Shown: in pieces, positions 11,018 to 22,929 of the stretch
How positions within the stretch are numbered: position 1 is the first letter of the stretch
Layout of the letters: every line of letters begins with the position of its first letter
DNA from: Aquatica leii
Lineage: Eukaryota > Arthropoda > Insecta > Coleoptera > Lampyridae
DNA length: 64,000 bases
NCBI GenBank assembly: GCA_035610365.1
Contig: CM069433.1
Span: forward strand, 55,232,487-55,296,486
Direction: 5' to 3'
Position numbers and translations under genes: made by a program
Notes under the pieces: model-generated
What the model was told of the DNA's origin: nothing
Databases searched by the model: none
Seen by the model: only the letters and a program-made list of their open reading frames with translations

Positions 11018-11350
11018 CATTAATGGTACGACTGCGGTAATATCGCCGCTACGTACGAAGGTTCAAATCGCAATTGCAGTTCATGCTTTTTCTAAATTGT
11101 ATTATTATTTTAAATTAACGACGAATTATTTTATCAGTAAAGAAACATAGTTAAAAATTGTTTTTATTAACGTCATAATGAATTTATTATGAGTTTAATA
11201 AAAACAACTAACACGTTTAATTATGTTTCTTTACTGATAAAAATTAATTGTTGTTAATTTAAAATAATAATACAATTTAAAAAGACATGAACCCACATTG
11301 AGATTTGAACCTTCGTACGTAGCGGCTATTACTGCAGCCGTACTCAACAA
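11018..11350. repeat. Large near-perfect palindrome with tRNA-like box B in both arms
   Basis: The left arm (about 11,030-11,158) and right arm (about 11,216-11,345) are reverse complements over about 130 bp with roughly 85% identity by eye. The centre (11,160-11,215) is itself an AT-rich palindrome. Each arm contains CGCTACGTACGAAGGTTCAAATC or close to it, in which GGTTCAAATC matches the RNA polymerase III box B consensus. It could be two head-to-head tRNA-derived SINE fragments or a foldback transposon. Confidence 0.8.
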
Positions 11351-11904
11351 CACAACTCAACATGTTTATTAATTAATATGTGTGTTAACAAAGTAAATAT
11401 AGACTAATAATACTCATGTGTAGATTTTTATCTTTCCAGAAATTTCTACTTTTTAGTATTTGTTTCATATTATTGGTGAGTATCTGGACAATATAATGAA
11501 CAAATTGTACGAACAAAAATTAAAAATTTGGGTAACATTTGTACCTTTTTTATTTGTTTTAGGAAAATAGTCAAAAACTTGTGTTCTTAAGTGTAGTTAC
11601 TAATAGGCAAAACATCAACAAAACATCAGAAACAGAACAAAAAAAATAATAATAGTTAAGTTTACTGGTTAAATATAGTTCTTGGTACGGCAGTTTATGT
11701 TTGATTGTAAAAAGTGCATTGTGCAGTCTAATTTTATAATAATAGTGGGTTAATAGAAGTTTGAGTTTCATAAAATTTTTGTGACAATTTTAGTACATAA
11801 TCTCGAATAGATTCTAAGTCAGTTTGAGAGTGCATTTCTGTAATTTTTGCATACCGGTTTTTGTTTAGTATTCGTCTGAGGCACTAAACACTAACTAAAT
11901 CAAA

Positions 11905-12335
11905 TACCTAATAAACTGTTAATGTTAGAAAAAAATTTTATTTGAATAAATTGTTAGAAAGAATTAACTCTATAAGATACTGTAAAAATAATTCGAATAA
12001 TTTACATACGTACAAAATTATATAAAAAAACTATTAAAAATGACGGACACAGCCGGTTTTTTTTATCAAACATATCTTTTGATAGAACCGAGAGAATATA
12101 AAAAGTCAACTCTATACCAAATTTCAAGTCACTAGGACTTTTGGTTCGAGAGTTATCGAGGGGTACATCGTTACGCACAAACACACACACAGACACATAC
12201 ACAGACACCTAAATTTTTTTTGTCAAAAATACATTTTTTTGAATCAGGAGACCTTGAAACGTAAAATTTTGCAATTAAAATGTATTGAGAAAAAATTTCA
12301 ATCGCTATACTTTCCTTATAGGAAAGCAAAAAATC
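11905..12335. repeat. Dispersed repeat, copy 2
   Basis: Second copy of the 10,455-10,720 repeat. It extends further right through a CA-rich microsatellite (about 12,175-12,215) to the palindrome CTTTCCTTATAGGAAAG at about 12,309. Confidence 0.8.
12175..12215. repeat. CA-rich microsatellite
   Basis: An imperfect run of CACACA/CAGACACA within dispersed repeat copy 2. The open frames crossing it are repeat artefacts. Confidence 0.85.
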
Positions 12336-12831
12336 AAAGTTTGTTATTGTCCTAGAACCTCCTGTGCTAAGATAAGAACTTCTTCCGTGTTTGGACCGTG
12401 TCAATATTATAACGAAAAACGTTATCTTAGTGTAGATTCCGGTCCTGAAAGCCTTCGCTATTAGAATATTTTTGTGAGTTTTGATCTATTTCACTTTTTA
12501 CTAAATTCAGAATTTGCTTAGCATAAGTAAACAGATTATATATTATCACTGATATTACTATTGCTTAAATCTGAATTGTACGTCTTATTCATTAATTATT
12601 CATTACATACTTCTGATTTGAATGTGATAATTTTATCTTCTAAATTAAGAACTTGTTAATTATATAGATACTGAATGTATTGACGCTTTTTAACCAATAC
12701 ATTTCTGTTTTTTTTTAATATTGGATATTGTTATCATTCGGTTATCAAAAACCCCAAGTGCCAATATGATTATATTAAGCATCGAGCACCGTATTAGTAA
12801 TTGCTATACGTTTTACAACAGCAAACTGTCT

Positions 12832-12912
12832 CCACTCAAAAAATCTTTTTTTTTGCCTGATGAAGTGCACACTTGGGGCACAATACGTAGCCATAAAAAA
12901 AGCTTTGAGTGG
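12832..12912 (+). ncRNA. Hammerhead-like fold with extended outer stem
   Basis: Exact CTGATGA at 12857-12863, then A, GTGC, a short loop and GCAC followed by AATACGT. This is bracketed by CCACTCAAA (12832-12840) and its reverse complement TTTGAGTGG (12904-12912), with T-rich/A-rich strands extending the helix inwards. This matches a hammerhead with stems I and II, but the GAAA box has decayed to AATA, so cleavage is doubtful. It is probably a remnant of a Penelope-like terminal repeat. Confidence 0.45.
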
Positions 12913-12959
12913 TTTTTGTACGCTTTCCATAAATTTGATCATTTACACTATTTGTAATG

Positions 12960-13620
12960 CTTGTTATGTTTGTAGAGATTTGACTAGTACACATTAAATA
13001 CGGTAACTGTAAATAGCTATTGCGCTAAAAACGGTAAATTGATTTTATTTTAGCGTAATTCAGATTTGTTTTGCTTAAAACCGCGGGTTAAAACCACAAC
13101 GTAAAAATATTGAAGTAAGCAATGTCAATGCGATTGTGAAAATGTTACCAGAGTGAACTACTGAACGACCATTTTGCAATTTTGGAGCTCACCAGCAGTA
13201 AAAGAAAACATATTTGAATTTCGCGGGTATAAATTCAACTTCGTTTTTACCGCTACAGTTATCGATCTACTTTAGAGTAACTTTATACTATTACATTCCA
13301 CTGTCCACTTTATGATTATAAAGTTTATCGATGCAATTGTAGAAGTATAAGGCCGTCCAGTAGTTCACTCTCGTGGATAATTTTTATCTAAGAAGAACAG
13401 AATTTAAATTCAATAGTTCATTAAAGCAATTTAAAGATATTATTAGAAAGTCTCTTTACTTTAGGAAGTGAATTTAAACAAACTCTTCTATTACAAACCA
13501 GCAAAATTTTAATACTGAAGGCTCAGGAAATAAATGCCTTGTAAATAAAATATGATGAACAAAAACTAAATTTGTATTAGAAATAACGGTAGTAGAATTC
13601 AGTTCCACGGGTTACATTCG
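12960..13620. other. AT-rich DNA, no gene recognised
   Basis: No motif or repeat noted. No long frame. Confidence 0.45.
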
Positions 13621-13669
13621 TATTACAACTTTCCATTCTGGATAATTCCCGTGTTGTCATTATCGCGCA

Positions 13670-14060
13670 AGCTGAAACGTCGTCACACGTCGCAGTAGGC
13701 ATCTTCAAAGCTAGGACTAAACCGAGTGATTGCGTCGTGAAGTCTCGCTTTTATAAACCGGCCTCCGAACAATAACACAGATTTCCAAATCTGCGGTGAA
13801 GAAAAACTAGAATCTCGGTTAATATTAAAAGAATTTTTTATTATTTCGATGGATTACCTAACTTTTTGCTAATAATAATTAGAAAAATTAGTGCTACCGC
13901 TGACTTGGAAAATTGTTTAAAACGACTACATTTTTGATGCTCCAGGCTACTACCCGTTTCTCCTATGGATGCACGACCACATGAGCAAGGATTGCTATAA
14001 ACGCCGTCAGATTGAAAAGAAATAACGTTCTTCAACGGAATTAAGAGTTGATTCAAATTA
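13670..14060 (-). pseudogene. Penelope-like remnant: GIY-YIG endonuclease end and terminal repeat
   Basis: The open frame 13841-14056 (minus) includes GVYSNPCSCGRASIGETGSS, the typical PLE version of the GIY-YIG core in which GVY replaces GIY and SIG replaces YIG. The frame then decays. Downstream on the same strand (13,670-13,715) lies TTGAAGATGCCTACTGCGAC followed by a TTTC-ending hammerhead-like block, as expected for the 3' terminal repeat. No reverse transcriptase core is recognisable upstream. It belongs to a different PLE family from the one at 7014-9454. Confidence 0.72.
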
Positions 14061-14144
14061 GGAAAAATAGAAAACGTTTTGGCAACACAATTTGAGTTCT
14101 GTCAATAAGGTGTCGAATTTTTAATAATTTTACAAAGACGAATG

Positions 14145-14410
14145 AAATTCAAATGATTATTACTCGAAAAAAGGTCAATGTTTTTTTTAAATTCACAAAA
14201 ATATTGGTCTTGAAGAAATTTGGCAGTAACATTCCAAAGCGTTTTTATTACAGATTTCTTATAATCACTACCATCCATTTTTTTATTTTAATGTCCCAAT
14301 CCTTCATTATATTTGCCAATTCTTCATCTGTTAGAATTAACAATTTATACTTCCTTTCAAAACAAAACTCTGTAAATTGCTTCCAGATATATTTTTGAGA
14401 CTTCTTGGTA
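14145..14410 (-). pseudogene. Decayed coding-like segment, family unknown
   Basis: On the minus strand an open stretch includes LLILTDEELANIMKDWD and then, after a frame change near 14,255, a segment ending in a QDQYF-like block followed by a lysine-rich tail. The codon-like texture (acidic/hydrophobic alternation, Trp-Asp pair) contrasts with the flanking AT-rich DNA. It may be the N-terminal part of the element represented at 13,670-14,060 or an unrelated transposon protein. I cannot assign a family. Confidence 0.25.
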
Positions 14411-14419
14411 TTTTTGGCA

Positions 14420-16640
14420 CGCTATCTTTTATATATTCATCGATGGTCGACAAATGAGTCGAGCCAAAACGTGACATGGTTGACGTTTACGAATTTTTGA
14501 ATTTAGAGCGTTTTCATGCTACTTATCAACAGGCATATTTATCGCTGTAATTCTATCTCTTCCGGTTGTGTCATCGCTTATTAATACTCGTTTAATTCAA
14601 AAACGTGATTGAAATGGTGTAATATGATTAGTTAATTTTAAATGAAGGTAATAATCATTGAAATACGACAATGATATCAACATTAAATATTTTAAAGATG
14701 AAGTTCTCCATTTCGTCAAATATGCTAGAGAAGAAAACGTATCCGATTGTGTCAATAAGTACAAATTATAAATTGACAGGTTGCAGTCTCTAAATTTTCT
14801 AATGTTTTCTACATTTGAATAATTTGCTTATGTTTACAGAAAATGATGTTGTTCAACTGTTAAATTATGAATGTATTATGGACTAGTTTACAAAAGAAAA
14901 GCTTTACTTTAAACAGGCACTACTCGTTTATAGTAGAAAACTGTTCATGTCTATTAATTATTAGTAATAGTAATATGTAGAATGTGATTTTTTCTTCTAA
15001 ATAGATATGTGTATCTTGTTTTAATGTGCTTACGCGTTCGTTGATTTCAAATATGAAACGTTATGATTTTCTGCAATCTTCATTTTAGTGAACCATCTAA
15101 TTCTTTATAGGGGCAAAATATAGGGAGCTTCTAGATCAAGTTGTGCCAAGTAAACTTAGGTATGAGATCGCGTATAAAGGTATGTGTTAAGATTTAGTTT
15201 ATTAATTATAAACTCGACAGCGCAACGTTTGCTTTTAAGCTAACTTCATATCTTTTTTCGTACAATTTTTTTTAAAATAGTGGAACATTATTCCATTATT
15301 CATTTCAAGGCTTTTTGTTGTAATGATCTATACAATTAGTTTACACTAATTCAATTAGATTGAATTTACAATGATACCGAAGCAATATTTTGTGATTATG
15401 TTTTTTGAAAAAAACCATAACATTCTCTGCTAGAAATCTAAGATTCATCAAAAACTTTAAGATTGAGTTAATTTGTTACCAAGCAATGCTAAAAATCTAA
15501 CATAAGTTGCTGGATGTATGATAACTTCATTACAGCACCTCTTGCATAATCGAACTTAAACGATTATTTACTAATTAGTAATAATATCTAATTATATTGT
15601 TAATAATTAAAAAACCATAACGTTGTGGTGTTAGCCCCCAAAACTATTTTAAATTACACAGGTGTAAAATTCAACTTTCAACGTTATCCATTTTTATAAC
15701 TATTTACAGTTATCTTTATTACATAGTAATTTATGCTATTAGATAGATCTGCGATCAAATTTTGTTAATGGTACAGGATAACATAAAAACTATTTTTATC
15801 AATACCATTTGCTTTCAAAGAAAATGTGTGTGACTAATTAAAACGATTAAAACTTGAAGGTGTAATTAATTAAGTTGATTATTTAAGTTTGGACACATCA
15901 TTGCATTGGTGCCAGTAATGAAGGCTGTCGGTAAATTGTCAGTCAAACTTAAACTTTAAATCCTTTGATGAGTAAAAATCAAAAGTTTGAATGAATGAAG
16001 GAATGTGCAAAGGTATAGTAGTTAGCAAAAGAGGCTATACCTTTTAATAAAAAAACTTATTTATTTTGATCCAGATAAAGATGAGAGTAGCGTGTGACAG
16101 TAGTGACTATGTTACAGGTACAGTGTTTTTCCATGTTACGTCGGAGGGTACAGAACATAGAGTATGTTACCATTTTTTATCAGAGGCAGTGAACTACTGG
16201 TGCATCAAAACATCATTATTTAAGATATCGTCTAGTAGTTTCAGTTCAACTTAGAAGACAGTTGTTTGATGAATTACAAAATAATCATGAAGAAATAGCA
16301 TAAATAAAGAAGTGCGCGAGCCTACTTTTGGTAATCTTTTTTGGAAATAACAAATACCTAAGAATTAATTTTTGTATCTACTATTAAATATATTTACAAT
16401 CAGATGCAGTTTTAACTTGTGGTAGGTATTATATATCCAACGTACAAAAAATATATTAGTTTTTTCTAGATTTAAAGATATAATAGAAAATTCCTTTATA
16501 TTCAGTCAGTAAAAATAAAAAATAAGTTCTGGATAGCAATTTGTAACCAGTATAATGTTAGTACAGAATCTGATTGCTAAAAATTATATATACAAATTTA
16601 AAAAGAAGTACTCGATCTGCATTCGCTGATGATGATGTAA
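14420..16640. other. AT-rich DNA, no gene recognised
   Basis: More than 2 kb with no frame longer than about 62 codons and no repeat with a partner that I noticed. Confidence 0.5.
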
Positions 16641-16647
16641 AAAAATT

Positions 16648-16708
16648 ACGTGCGACTGGGATTTGAACCCCAACCTTATATTTCGGCTATACCACTGTGC
16701 TACTTCAG
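16648..16708 (-). repeat. tRNA-like (SINE head or tRNA pseudogene) sequence
   Basis: On the minus strand TAGCACAGTGG matches box A and GGTTCAAATCC matches box B at tRNA spacing, with a mostly paired T stem. The acceptor ends do not pair, so this is not a functional tRNA gene. A tRNA-derived SINE is likely. Confidence 0.6.
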
Positions 16709-16869
16709 TTTCAATCAATAATTTAAACACTTATTTAAAGTACTCATTTTTTGAACGGTAATATTTTATTATTTATTCAATATTTTGAATATAACAGTTT
16801 AAATTAATAATTAAGATAACAATATATTAACTCATTTCTTAATGAATTATGTGCATTTAAGTAAAATGT

Positions 16870-17110
16870 CAATTTAATCCAGGGTTTAATCCATCAAAAT
16901 GTTGGTATTATATTTAGTACCGGACTATGTCATTTAATCCAGGATCAAAGCAATCGAAATCTGGTCTGTTCCTCTCTATAGTACGGTATTACAATTTAGC
17001 CTCGTACTAAAATTTAGTACTAAATAATATTATGCAGTTTAATTCGGCATTTTAACACCGTAGTACCGTTTAGTACCCAACTATACATTTAATCCGCGTT
17101 TCTGCAATCG
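16870..17110. repeat. Cluster of TTTAATCC / TTTAGTACC short repeats
   Basis: TTTAATCC-like units (4-5) alternate with TTTAGTACC-like units (3-4) in about 240 bp. Such clusters typically lie near DNA transposon ends. No paired inverted copy was found. Confidence 0.45.
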
Positions 17111-17114
17111 GACT

Positions 17115-18765
17115 AGTAGCTGAAGGCATTTTTAATGACATCAACGAAATCGCTTATAACAATTAATAAATGTTTCTCTAGATTTGACTTTTGATTTCAT
17201 GTTAACAGATAATAGACTACAATTTGTGTCAGACGCATTTTTAAAATTTGTAATTAATAACGGATTCAAACATTTGACATCACCACCTTTTCGTTAATAT
17301 CGTTAAAATTTTAATAGTTGTTTGTTATTCTTCTAACTAATCCTGCGTTAATATACGACATAACTCTATTAGTCTACCTGTGATAAATTTTCATTTACTT
17401 TTCAACAATGAATTTAGAATTGAAGATTTGCGTTCTCTGATTATGTATAAACTAATACCAGTTTAATACCAGTTATGTTTTGTATTGCTATGTTAACACA
17501 AAAATGCAAATTAAATTTAGCTTTTTTTTGAATCATTGTTACAAGATAAATTTCTTTTAACGACATAATAGGACAATATTTCACTACGACTCTTTTTTTC
17601 CAACAAACTGGTTTGTAATTGTAAGGTGTTATTTCTGATTTATACTAATAATTTATTTTTCACAAGCAACGAATTTAAATTTTTGTTCTAATATGATATT
17701 TGATTTTTTAGTGCGTTCTAAAAATTTACTTAATAGGTATTAATAAATCAAACACAAAATCATAAGAAGTAAAGTGTCAAAATCTTATAAAAATGAGCTT
17801 ACAACAATAAATATTGTATTAAACGTAAAATAAAGTAGAACGCCCAGGTGTTGATGAATTATAAAACATTACTTGTCGTGTTTGTGTATTTCAACATACT
17901 TTATAGTATACATAACATTTAATTTATATTAAACTATTAATTTCACAGTATAAGACTAAAACTTAGAGAGCACGAAATCAATTTATGAGTATCTATACCG
18001 TAAGTGCTATTTCTAAAAATAAGATAACGGTTTTTTTAATACAGGTTAAATTTTAGTAAAATTATAAAAAGTTTTGTGAATTGCACTACAAAATATTTTT
18101 TAACGATTTGCTTTCTGGATTAAAAATACTAATAAGTATTGCAAGATAAATGTAATTTAAGTTTATGTTAAATCTACAGAAAAAATGCACTTTTAAAAGT
18201 TGATTAAAACACATTTGAAGTTATTTAAGTGGTTCTCAGTAAAACATTTAGAGACTAGACTGTGGTATAAACAGTAGTTGCGATAGCTAGTACAGAAAGT
18301 ACTATGTTATGAGTATGAGCATATTTGTAAGCGGAGGCAAAACCGATTGTGATAAACTAAGATTGCATTAAGATTTATTAGTTCCGCCAGTTATAAGTAT
18401 TTTGTTCCAGTTGTTCAGATTTAAACGGTCATTTAATATGGTGTTAATTCCAAGTACGCTCCGTTTATTTTACAGTCATTTAAATTTTGTTATCATTACT
18501 GATTCTACGGTACACTTTTTGATACTTATACTTAATTGCGTCATACAAAAGTTCTTAAACAAACTAGAAAATAATATACGGCAATAACTCTAGCCCTTTT
18601 TGTAGCTAAGTTAGATGCTGTGAAGTGGTGTGTTATGAGTTTGTGAAACTTCGTCATGTAAATAACGGCTATATTGAACAAATTTAAGTTCAAGTGTTCC
18701 TGTATAAATATATTGTAGAAATTTAGTTTCTCAATACGTAATTACACATCACTTTCAAAGCAAAT
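17115..18765. other. AT-rich DNA, no gene recognised
   Basis: Only short chance frames, including one of 61 codons at 18402-18587 with no features. Confidence 0.5.
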
Positions 18766-18768
18766 TCT

Positions 18769-18954
18769 TCAGCCGTCGGTCCAACTTGTTCTTTGTCCAC
18801 ATTGCTCGCACTCAGGAAGACCATCTTCTACAGCAATCTTTGAACCATAAACCACGTTGTTCCAGTATTGTTTTTTGGTAACACCAGGTGTTTCTGAACT
18901 TTCGTATGTGGCAATGTACCAATTATTTTGCAAATAATTGCAAATATGCTACGG
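18769..18954 (-). pseudogene. Open coding-like fragment without start, unknown
   Basis: The minus strand is open for about 60 codons with no ATG start. It encodes a WYIATYESSETPG block, a KKQYWNNVVYG block and a C-terminal CEQCGQRTSW with a CxxC pair. Composition is more gene-like than its flanks. It ends at a TGA (18769-18771). It may be a surviving exon of a transposon or host-derived gene. I do not recognise the family. Confidence 0.3.
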
Positions 18955-20103
18955 TTTAGTATTTTAAGTTTGTAAGTTATCGCTTATTACGGATCCGCAT
19001 AACGATCCATTTCGTTTTACATTTTGTGTTTTATCGAATAAAAACAATGAAACGCATATGTGTAGCAATTTTTTTTTCTGAAAGAATCAGATGTAGCCAT
19101 GCATCTATTGAATAACTGTTCAATTTTATTTTATTACCTGGTCAAAGGCCTTTGCAGGTAAGTTTAGTCAATTTTATGTGTTGCGCTATTTTAGTGACTA
19201 TTTGTGATTTATTGCAATTTTGCCATGCACTTTAATTTTGTCAAATTTTGTCTTTTGCGCTTTTATAAAAATTTTGATTAGGTTTTGTAACTCAGTTTAT
19301 TTCTTTAATAATTTTTGTCTTGTTTTCAACTTTTTTTTCAAATTTTTATTCATGTTTACAAGTCGTTTTCGCTTTGATTACGGATATTAGTGATTACCCA
19401 CTAAAAGGTAAATCCTGAAAATGTGTACACCGGATGGTGTGTAAGGTCAAAAAACCCATTCAAACTACAAATTTTCCTGGTGCCGTTTCTAGTTTTGACT
19501 TTTAATTTACGTTTTGAAATATTACAAACAAATTTCTATTTTTAATTTAACGTATCCCTTTTCCGTTAAACACCGAGCAATAACATTTAAGCGTTTTTTT
19601 AATACCATCTTTTGCTAAACTATATAATCACCCCTACAAGAAAACTCTTGTAACTATGTAGAAATGTTCATCAATCGTCTTTCGGTTTTATATCTATGAA
19701 TCCATTTCATTCATAGATAGCTTGCGGAAACTTTTCATTACAAGGTTTCCCCAGCTATGTATGTAATATTTTATCAGTTCAACCTTGAATTTGAAAAATG
19801 TATAGTATGTCAAGTCCACGTTTGTTACTGTTGTGTTGTAATTGTTCTTATGTTTAATTAATTTATTTTCAATATCAACTTATGGTTGTATTTTGCACTT
19901 CGAAGAGACACACTACTTTTCTAGTTCTATAATTGTAATTTATTGTAGTATTAATTACTGTAATAGCTTTAGGCACATAGTAAAATCTCACTATGAGATG
20001 GCTCTGCCATCAAACACTTTTGAATTGTGGAGTATTAATTACTTTTAACAACTGTTAATTTTACCTGCCATGTAATAACTACAAGTTTTAATAAAACAGA
20101 GGC

Positions 20104-20140
20104 CTGAAGAAGTACGCACTTAGCTGCACAAAACGTCACC
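20104..20140 (+). ncRNA. Degenerate hammerhead-like motif
   Basis: CTGAAGA, then AGTACGCACTTAGCTGCAC, then AAAACGTC. It is close in layout to the motif at 12857 (stem GTGC/GCAC, then AAACGT) but with a mutated 5' stem. It is probably a Penelope terminal-repeat footprint. Confidence 0.35.
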
Positions 20141-20376
20141 TTCTATAGACACTTAAAGGGATTTCATGCCCCTCCTCATAGAATACTTCTAAAGAAATTG
20201 TGTTAAGTCTAACTATAGAGGCAAATAATATACAACTTACTGTTTACAAATTAACTTACAAATCTCCGTAATGTAAAAGGTTGCCAGTCCTCATAAATTA
20301 CAGCTTTTTTTAAATTTTATTTTTACTTGCCCATGTTTCTAATAAACGTATAGCTGACTGCAATAGTGTATGATGT

Positions 20377-20842
20377 TGTAACGTTTCCGTTACTGTTATT
20401 ACTTGATTTTAAATTATCTGTATTAGTTTAACTAAATTTGCGTGTAAACCTTCCTTTACTTTTATTCTGTGGAATTCTTACTTTTCAAGGGCGTTGTCAA
20501 CCTTGAGATGCATTCGGTACTGAGTCTCTGAGGAGTACAGAAGTAGTACTTCATTTGTTGAAGTGATGTAGTTTCTTTATCTTAACTAATATCTACATTA
20601 TCTTTATTAAAAAAAAAGTCTGTGTTAATAATACAGGTATGTCTTTTATTTCTATTTTGTTGAGTTTATCTAATTCCCAGTTTCTATTTGTTTTAGACTT
20701 TTTTTTTATATACCGATTTTACCTTTAACGAAATTATCATTATCTTAATAATTCGAATGGGTTTGGTATGTGCATAATACTTTAATTACCAACGATCCGA
20801 ACCGATTTTCGTAAAGAAAATACGCTTCATCATCGTTTTTAT
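20377..20842 (+). repeat. LTR-like direct repeat, left copy
   Basis: About 466 bp beginning TGTAACGTTTCCGTTACTG, nearly identical to 21497-21964 apart from small indels. It flanks the pol-tail fragment, consistent with long terminal repeats of a gypsy-type element. Confidence 0.75.
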
Positions 20843-20843
20843 T

Positions 20844-21032
20844 TATGCTCTTTCAGACGTTACTAAAAGTTTTGCTGCTAAGCTAGCACCAAAATTTATT
20901 CTATGTAAAGTTGTTAAAGTTCACTCCCGTCTTGTTTATGAATTATCCGATATGTCTGGAAACAATTTAGGGAAGTGGCATATTAAAGATTTGAAAGCTT
21001 ATAATGGTGAAGATCTTATAGATGATAAGTAG
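20844..21032 (+). pseudogene. Ty3/gypsy-type pol C-terminal fragment
   Basis: An open frame of 62 codons ends at TAG (21030-21032). It contains FAAKLAPKF, then SRLVYELSDMSG and GKWHIKDLKAY. This is the beta-barrel-like tail that follows the integrase in many insect gypsy Pol proteins. It joins the left direct repeat at 20842/20843 without gag, protease, RT or integrase. A large internal deletion or ectopic recombination must therefore have removed most of the element. The frame is intact but lacks a start codon. Confidence 0.7.
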
Positions 21033-21294
21033 TAATTTTGACACTTTAATTTTCTTCTTCGTGGTGATCTTATTGTGTTTAGGTGTCGGTAGTTTCGTTG
21101 AGATAGTTGTTTGTGGGATAACGTGATTTACCGACGCAAAGACACGCCCTTTTGCATTTTCTTCAGAATTATTTAGCTGTGGAAGCAAAGTTTCAAGATC
21201 TCTCCTTTTTTTCCCTACTTTGATTTTTATAGTTTTAGGCTAGTGATAAGTTAGAGTAACCTGTAAATATACTATTCTAAGAATAGAGTTCCAG

Positions 21295-21410
21295 TTGCAT
21301 CTTGCCTTGCCTTTGTCGATGCCTTGCCTTTTGTCGTTGCCTTGCCTTTGTCGATGCCTTGCCTTTTGTCGTTGCCTTTGCCTTATCGTTGTCGTTGCCT
21401 TTGTTGATAT
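21295..21410. repeat. Short tandem repeat of TTGCCTTGCCTTTGTCG units
   Basis: About 2.5 copies of a ~38-bp unit alternating GCCTTTGTCGATGCC and GCCTTTTGTCGTTGCC. The overlapping 68-codon frame is a by-product. Confidence 0.8.
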
Positions 21411-21496
21411 TTACGTTAGTATTAACGTAGATGCACCATGGTATTTAGTACTTCATTTGATAGTACCTATCATTTTTTTTTTGGTCGAACGGGGTG

Positions 21497-21964
21497 TGTA
21501 ACGTTTCCGTTACTGTTATTACTTGATTTTAAATTATCTGTATTAGTTTAACTAAATTTGCGTGTAAACCTTCCTTTACTTTTTATTCTGTGGAATTCTT
21601 ACTTTTCAAGGGCGTTGTCAACCTTGGAGGTGCATTCGGTACTGAGTCTCTGAGGAGTACAGAAGTAGTACTTCATTTGTTGAAGTGATGTAGTTTCTTT
21701 ATCTTAACTAATATCTACATTATCTTTATTAAAAAAAAAGTCTGTGTTAATAATACAGGTATGTCTTTTATTTCTATTTTGTTGAGTTTATCTAATTCCC
21801 AGTTTCTATTTGTTTTAGACTTTTTTTTATATACCGAATTTACCTTTAACAGAAATTATCATTATCTTAATAATTCGAATGGGTTTGGTATGTGCATAAT
21901 ACTTTAATTACCAACGATCCGAACCGATTTTCGTAAAGAAAATACGCTTCATCATCGTTTTTAT
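21497..21964 (+). repeat. LTR-like direct repeat, right copy
   Basis: Near-identical partner of 20377-20842. It is preceded by GGTCGAACGGGGTG, which could be the remains of a polypurine tract. The sequence after 21964 differs from that after the left copy. Confidence 0.75.
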
Positions 21965-22929
21965 GGGAAATTTACCAAGGTTATCCGTCGATTTTACCGT
22001 TGGACTACACCAACTCTGCATTTCATTGGAAATTTGATCCGTATGTGTGAGTTGCCTTATCTCTACATTCCTTTTCGTTGATAAATGCCTTAGCAACAAG
22101 CTTGAGTTTTCTTTTTGTTAAATAACTTGCATCTTAGCGTAACTTATTGAATACTAAATGATAAAATTTCTCTAATTAAAATCAATATTACAATTGCCTA
22201 GTGCAATTATTTAAAGTAACTTAAATAAAATTGTTTTCTTACTATATGTAAAGAAATACCGGTATTCTCTTAATTTTAAGTTGAATCATTTAAATGACAA
22301 AAGTTTCTATTTTTAGTTTTAAGTAACTTTACCGAATTTTATATTATTGTTTTTGTTTTGTTTTTGAATATAGGATTTTAAATATTTTGAGAGCGATTCA
22401 ATGAATTTTATGTTGTGTAACTTTTATTGCAGATTAAGACTTTTAATAGTTTAGTCTTAAAATGAAACTATTTGGCATCCCTGACATCAGAAGTTAATTG
22501 ACCAATTTTGACAATTTTTCTAATTGTTTGATTGATTTCTTATATTGTTTGTTAGCGCGCTCTTCTCTTACCTAAATTACCTGAGTTGCGGCTACAATGT
22601 ACTGAATTATCTTTATTAAAATGTTTTAATTTTTTAGTTTATTTGTGCAAATTCTAAAAAGTAGATAATAAAATGCAGTTTTTGCAAGAGTCTTATACAT
22701 TGCTCTCAAGGAGAGACTAGAACCAAGCCTAAAAAGTCTTAATGTTTAACTACGACGCGGTCTAAGCCGAAAGTCGCTTATAATCATAAACTAAACAACC
22801 GCGAAAGCTTAAAATTTTATAGTCTTATACATTTTTTATTAACATTCAAGTAGTGAACTAGCAAAACAAAAACATTTTCAACAGAAGAAAATGTATCAAA
22901 GAGTAGAAAATATCAACAAATAGATTGAT

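Noticed and set aside
12002-12404. Minus-strand ORFs rich in Val/Cys
   Set aside because: Produced by the CA microsatellite inside a dispersed repeat; the sister copy does not keep the frame.
16648-16708. Functional tRNA gene
   Set aside because: Box A and box B are good but the acceptor stem is absent.
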